DNA of 64,000 bases from Heliobacterium mobile (GTDB lineage Bacteria; Bacillota; Desulfitobacteriia; Heliobacteriales; Heliobacteriaceae): assembly GCF_009720735.1 (NCBI RefSeq), contig NZ_WNKU01000002.1, forward strand, positions 248,001-312,000. The letters are read 5' to 3'. Positions 59,804 to 64,000 of the stretch are shown piece after piece. Every line of letters begins with the position of its first letter. The stretch's first letter is position 1. Both the position numbers and the translations under genes were made by a program. A model generated the notes under the pieces. It did no database searches, was not told the DNA's origin, and saw only the letters and a program-made list of their open reading frames with translations.

Positions 59804-60277
59804 TTACTTTTTTCGGAAAACCATCCGGCAGCAGGCGTCTCCAGCGCCGATGCGCTTCTCCGGGATGAATTCGAAATCAGGGAAGCAGGCCATAATCCCA
59901 CGGTCCCCTTGAACAGCCCAGTCACAGAGAACATCGGTCTGTTCAACGGTGCAGCCGTGTCGTTCCTGCCAAGCGACTACCAAGGGGCAATGATGAAATT
60001 CAATGACCGCCTCTTCCGGGGTGACTTTGGCGATATTCATTTCGAAAACCGCTTGTGATACGGGCTTGGCGAACTGTTTAACCAGTTCTTCCATGTCCGA
60101 CGTCGGTTCCATGGCTTGCCCCTTCATCTGACCGTAACGGAAAATCGATTTTTTCGCTATGGCCTCTGCATCAAAACCTAGGTTTTTTGCTTCTTCTAAC
60201 ATCAGATAGAACCAAGTGGCTCGGTCTTGAAAGGCTTGGCGGACCGTTTCAAGGGAAAAGGATTTTTCTTGGGTCAC
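59804..60277 (-). CDS. L-2-amino-thiazoline-4-carboxylic acid hydrolase family protein
   Basis: A 157-residue protein of the ATC-hydrolase family. It has RATWFYLMLEEAKNLG, FHHCPLVVAWQERHG and CDWAVQGDRGI, and ends with basic residues. ATC hydrolase opens a thiazoline ring on the way to cysteine, but many family members have other, unknown roles. The start has GGAGG (GGAGGTGTAAC). Confidence 0.75.
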   Translation of the reverse strand: MTQEKSFSLETVRQAFQDRATWFYLMLEEAKNLGFDAEAIAKKSIFRYGQMKGQAMEPTSDMEELVKQFAKPVSQAVFEMNIAKVTPEEAVIEFHHCPLVVAWQERHGCTVEQTDVLCDWAVQGDRGIMACFPDFEFIPEKRIGAGDACCRMVFRKK

Positions 60278-60299
60278 AAGGTTACACCTCCGCAGTTTT

Positions 60300-63200
60300 T
60301 TATAGAGCCAATTCCTGACCGGTGGAGATCATGTACAGGTATCGATCTTTCACCGTCGTACCCATGATTTTCTCGATGGCTCGATGATAAAGGTTGATTT
60401 GCCCTCGGTATCTTTGGAAAAGGTCTTCGATCCAGTCATCCTTACTTCGACTGGCCGGGCGGTGGTCTGTCTTGTAGTCCAGCAGTACCCAACCGTCAAG
60501 TTCTTCAAAGAGGCAGTCGATGACCCCTTGCACGACAACGAATTCTCCGGGAGGGCTCTTCGGCTCTACCTCTTGCGCAGAAAGGGCCAAACTAAAAGGA
60601 ACTTCCCGGAGGATCTGTTTGGACTGACCTAATCGTTGACCCAGGGGACTCTCAACGAAACGCAAAATCTCGCTTAGTTCAATTACATCCCGCTGCTCCC
60701 CTGTTAATATTTCGCGCTCTACCAGGCTGTCTACCTGCTTTTGAATCGCTTCTTTTGTTAAGTTTTCTGCGTAATTTAAGTGCTGCATGACCAAATGAAC
60801 AGCCGAACCCCGTTCAACCGCCGATAGACGGGTTTGCTGCTGGAGAAAACGGGGACGGATGTCGATGAGACGGTCAGACGATTTTTGGGGAACGTCCCGA
60901 CATTCTACCTGTGATGATTCGGGCCATCGATCGGCCCCAGGGAGTTCATCGCTTTCTAGATTCATCTGGTCAAAGCGGTCTTTCACTTTGCTCACAGCTA
61001 CCTTGGCCGGAATAGCTGCGGCGTCCCGATGGGGATACTGCCAGGACAAGTAAGAGTCAACGAGGTCAGTGCCGGTAACCGGTTCGATTCGGTGCAGTTT
61101 TTCTATCCATTCCGGGTTTAGGGGCCTATGAGCCATCTCTAACTCTTCTTGCCGGAGAAGACTTGCTTTGGGCCAATATTGAATCTTCCATCGAGACAGA
61201 CCGCTCTTGTCGAGTACCTTCTCCGTTTCAGTCCCTGCCTGCTCTTGAACGGCAAGGTCTGCCTCGCTAAGCGAACCCTTCGGTGCTGAATCGTCGGAGT
61301 TCTCAGCGGTCAAAAAACCGGCAGCCCATTTAACGAAGATTTTACCGTCACGGTGGCGAGACAATGATGGACCGATCCAATCGATGTAGCTTTTCGCTCG
61401 TAAAAGCACTTCATCCGGGAGCGGTCCGATTCCTGTAGATTCTGCTTTGCTTCCTTCGAGGGTCGCCGAAGCATCCTGCACCCACTGGCGGGCCGAATCC
61501 TCCATGTTGCGGACAGTACCAACCAGGATGAGTTTTTCTTTGGCCCGCGTCAAGGCTACATAGAGAATCCGCATCTCTTCCGCCAAGGTTTCCCGGTAGA
61601 GGCGGCGCTGTATGGCGAGTTTCGCCACTGTGGGGTAGCGAAAACGCAGCTTCGTATCGACTACGATGGGACCAAGGCCCAGGTTTTTATGGATGAGCAG
61701 ATCTTTATAGAGGTCCTTTTTGTTGAATTGAGTCCCCAAGGCTGTCACAAAGACGACAGGAAATTCAAGACCTTTGCTCTTGTGGATGCTCATGATGCGG
61801 ACTACGTTTTCCTTTTCTCCTAAGGCACGAGCCGTTCCCAAGTCGCCTCCTTGATCCTGAAGACGTTCAATAAAGCGGAGGAAACGGAAGAGCCCTCGAA
61901 AACTGGTCGCTTCATATTGACGAGCCCGGAAGTGAAGTGCCCTCAGGTTGGCTTGACGCTGGCCACCGCCAGGCATGGCACCGGCATAGTCGTAGTAGCC
62001 GGTCTCCTGGTAAATCTGCCAGATGAGTTGGGAAAGAGGATTTCGCCGGGCCAAGGTCCGCCAGTCTTCAACCTGTTTAAAAAAGCGGGAAAGCCGTTGC
62101 GCAAGGGTACTGTCACTGGGATTCGAATCTGTCGGTCCAGCCCCCTCGACTCTCTCGATAAATGCCCGCGCCGCTTCATAATAGCTCCCTCGGCTGTCGG
62201 CCAGACGGATTTGCGCCAGTTCTTCTGCTGTAAATTGGAACAGAGGCGATCGCAAGGTAGCGACCAAAGGGATGTCCTGACGAGGATTGTCGATAACCCG
62301 CAGCAAAGAGAGCATGACTGAGATCTCTGTCGCTTCAAAATAGCCTGTGCCCACTTCAGCGTATGCTGGTACACCAGCAGCCCGGAATTCTTCGAGAAAG
62401 GTGTCGGCACGGCCTCGCGTCCCCCGCATCAAGATGACGATATCGCGGTAGGCGATGGGGCGATAACCGCCTTGGTCCTTGTCAAAGACAGGCATTGCGC
62501 TGTCTACGAGTTCTTGAATGCGTTTCGCCACGATCCGCGCCTCATATTGAGCGGCTTCGAGCACTTGCAAATCCGATTCTTCGGCGCCTTCTACACTATC
62601 CATAGCACTGTTGTTTGCATCAGTCTTATCGCCGACCTGTGCCCCACTATCGTCGGTTCCGCCTTCCTTAGCCAGGGCTGCCTCATCATTTTCGTCAGGC
62701 TGACGTTGGATCAGATGCAGTTCGATCGTCCGGTCTATGTCCCGCTTCTCTTCATCGGGCAAGGCCGGAAAAATAGCGCCGTGAACCAGTTCGGCCTTCG
62801 CGTCGTAATCCATCTCTCCCGCTTGCTCCGTCATGATTTGGCGGAAGATAAAGTTGACACCGTGGATTACGTTGCTCCGGCTGCGGAAGTTTTTTGCCAG
62901 ATCGATTCTTTGTCCGACCAGACCGCTGTCTCGTTCGCCTGTACTCTCCCCATAGGTACTGTAGCTTCGGTACTTTTCTAAAAACAGCCCCGGTTCAGCT
63001 AAACGGAAGCGATAAATGCTCTGCTTCACATCGCCTACCATAAAACGGTTCTGATTCGCGAGGAGTCGCAACATGGTTTCTTGCACCATGTTCGTGTCTT
63101 GGTATTCGTCGGTCAAGACTTCATGAAAATGGTCTTTGAGATCGAATGCCAAGGAAGAGGCAGATGGATTGGACCGTTCCGATGCCGGCTCCAGCAGAAG

Positions 63201-64000
63201 GCGCAGGCAAAAATGTTCCAAGTCGTTAAAGTCCACCAGGCGCTTTTCTAGCTTTGCTTTTCTAAACTCCTGTTGAAAGGTGAGCACCACCTCAACGAGT
63301 GCCTCCATCGCCGGCAAAGCCAGTTGCAAGTCAGCAAGCAGATCTTGAGGACTGCGGTTAAAGTATTTCTCTGTGATCGCAGTCAGTTTTTTCTTGGCTT
63401 GATTGCGACGGCGTGTCACTTCTTCCTTCAAACCTTCGTCAACGGGGCCCCGTACAGCTTTAGCCCGGGCGAAGGCCATGTCCTTAAAGAGCTCATGTAG
63501 CCGGCCCCAAGAGTGTTTGGCCGCCATCATCATGTCCTGCACCATCTGAATGTCGGCATTCAGTCCGTCGGCATAAGGAGCCGGACCGCCAGGTAGCCGA
63601 CACAAGGCCAAGGCCCGGATCAGCATTCCTTCTACTTCGGCCAGATCGATGGACAATTCCCGGCGCAAAGCGGCAAACCAGGGCAAGTCTTCCCAGGCTG
63701 GGCTTTGAACCGCTTCCCGGAGCACTTGCAGGATGTCCTGAAGCCACTGTTCCGGCCAGGGCTGGCTCATCGCTTTGTCGTAAAGTTGGAGGACCATCTC
63801 CTGCAGGGCCATGTCGTCCCGATCACCGCCATAGGCGTCCGCCAGGACCGTAAAGGCTTTTTTGGCAGTTCCATCGTTGCCTGACGCCTCTATGGTAAGG
63901 CTGTTTTCGCTAGACATTTCGCCAGCCTGCTCATAGAGGCTTTCAAAGACATCGTCGAGCACGTCTTGCCGGAGCAAGGCGATTTCCGTCTCGTCGGCTA
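60300..64000 (-). CDS. addA: ATP-dependent helicase/nuclease subunit A (5' end beyond the window)
   Basis: Open to base 64000, so the N-terminus, with Walker A, is missing. The visible part (1233 codons) has the UvrD motifs II DEYQDTN, III FMVGDVKQSIYRFR, V IMSIHKSKGLEFPVVF and VI ILYVALTRAKEKLI. The C-terminal nuclease has VIDCLFEELDGWVLLDYKTD (PD-(D/E)XK type). With AddB it resects double-strand breaks for recombination. The start is in the unseen part; residues near 63977 (LRQDVLDD) fit the middle of AddA. addB would be expected just upstream. Confidence 0.92.
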   Translation of the reverse strand, partial: ADETEIALLRQDVLDDVFESLYEQAGEMSSENSLTIEASGNDGTAKKAFTVLADAYGGDRDDMALQEMVLQLYDKAMSQPWPEQWLQDILQVLREAVQSPAWEDLPWFAALRRELSIDLAEVEGMLIRALALCRLPGGPAPYADGLNADIQMVQDMMMAAKHSWGRLHELFKDMAFARAKAVRGPVDEGLKEEVTRRRNQAKKKLTAITEKYFNRSPQDLLADLQLALPAMEALVEVVLTFQQEFRKAKLEKRLVDFNDLEHFCLRLLLEPASERSNPSASSLAFDLKDHFHEVLTDEYQDTNMVQETMLRLLANQNRFMVGDVKQSIYRFRLAEPGLFLEKYRSYSTYGESTGERDSGLVGQRIDLAKNFRSRSNVIHGVNFIFRQIMTEQAGEMDYDAKAELVHGAIFPALPDEEKRDIDRTIELHLIQRQPDENDEAALAKEGGTDDSGAQVGDKTDANNSAMDSVEGAEESDLQVLEAAQYEARIVAKRIQELVDSAMPVFDKDQGGYRPIAYRDIVILMRGTRGRADTFLEEFRAAGVPAYAEVGTGYFEATEISVMLSLLRVIDNPRQDIPLVATLRSPLFQFTAEELAQIRLADSRGSYYEAARAFIERVEGAGPTDSNPSDSTLAQRLSRFFKQVEDWRTLARRNPLSQLIWQIYQETGYYDYAGAMPGGGQRQANLRALHFRARQYEATSFRGLFRFLRFIERLQDQGGDLGTARALGEKENVVRIMSIHKSKGLEFPVVFVTALGTQFNKKDLYKDLLIHKNLGLGPIVVDTKLRFRYPTVAKLAIQRRLYRETLAEEMRILYVALTRAKEKLILVGTVRNMEDSARQWVQDASATLEGSKAESTGIGPLPDEVLLRAKSYIDWIGPSLSRHRDGKIFVKWAAGFLTAENSDDSAPKGSLSEADLAVQEQAGTETEKVLDKSGLSRWKIQYWPKASLLRQEELEMAHRPLNPEWIEKLHRIEPVTGTDLVDSYLSWQYPHRDAAAIPAKVAVSKVKDRFDQMNLESDELPGADRWPESSQVECRDVPQKSSDRLIDIRPRFLQQQTRLSAVERGSAVHLVMQHLNYAENLTKEAIQKQVDSLVEREILTGEQRDVIELSEILRFVESPLGQRLGQSKQILREVPFSLALSAQEVEPKSPPGEFVVVQGVIDCLFEELDGWVLLDYKTDHRPASRSKDDWIEDLFQRYRGQINLYHRAIEKIMGTTVKDRYLYMISTGQELAL

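Noticed and set aside
1-64000. tRNA, rRNA, CRISPR, insertion sequences or prophage
   Set aside because: I looked for CCA-ended cloverleaves, transposase motifs, regular spacer repeats and integrase-type genes on both strands and found none.

Overview
The window looks like chromosomal DNA of a spore-forming, anaerobic or microaerophilic, nitrogen-fixing Firmicute. Strong GGAGG-type ribosome sites and many GTG/TTG starts point to a Gram-positive. An alpha/beta SASP-like protein, an AbrB/SpoVT regulator, and DUF3243 and DUF896 proteins point to a spore former. A NifV-type homocitrate synthase, ferredoxin- and rubredoxin-like proteins and AddA fit a clostridial lineage. A heliobacterium is my best guess (inference only: no photosynthesis gene or rRNA lies in the window). 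I see no rRNA, tRNA, insertion sequence, phage region or CRISPR array. Gene order looks ordinary and dense.

Layout. 1-7.2 kb: phosphatidylserine decarboxylase, a LysM/PG-binding/BsuPI protein, a GMC-type (gluconate dehydrogenase-like) operon and a DUF815 ATPase. 7.3-11.4 kb: a LysE-like exporter and the phospholipid-recycling pair aas-lplT. 11.4-17 kb: ferredoxin, MBL hydrolase, DUF523, CorA, GluQRS, 2-hydroxyacid dehydrogenase and endonuclease III. 17-25 kb: a free-standing CBM25 protein, small spore-former proteins, rubredoxin-like protein, Fe-S aldo/keto reductase, NAD synthase, a VTT membrane protein and a GH113-like protein. 25-36 kb: RNase HI, PPK2, an LppM-like lipoprotein, an 11-bp direct-repeat promoter followed by a possible small RNA, HtrA, an OmpR-type two-component system, TerC and a TPR-kinase. 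36-47 kb: feoB/feoA, an ABC-2 exporter, lipid kinase, MutY, VanZ, the fetAB iron exporter and a universal stress protein. 47-64 kb: RlmD, a membrane-bound amidohydrolase relative that lacks its metal ligands, a CPBP protease, a glucan group (DUF4912, GH57 branching enzyme, GT4 glycosyltransferase, second CBM25), nifV, peroxiredoxin, an ATC-hydrolase-like protein and the 3' part of addA.

Themes. (a) Membrane lipid: psd makes phosphatidylethanolamine, and aas/lplT could re-acylate its lyso form. (b) Iron: feoAB import and fetAB export. (c) Cytoplasmic glucan: GH57, GT4 and two CBM25 proteins without signal peptides. (d) Envelope stress: HtrA is divergent from a two-component system. (e) Transcript ends: several rho-independent terminators lie beyond the 5' end of the convergent neighbour, so long antisense 3' extensions are predicted. 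Two genes have their ribosome site buried in the arm of a perfect hairpin.

The strongest candidates for something undescribed are the four 11-bp-spaced repeats at 28162-28201 with a -10 and a terminator about 90 nt downstream (a possible phosphate- or stress-controlled small RNA), the metal-less amidohydrolase homologue, and the recurrent hairpin/terminator arrangements. All functional calls come from reading the sequence; no database search was run.
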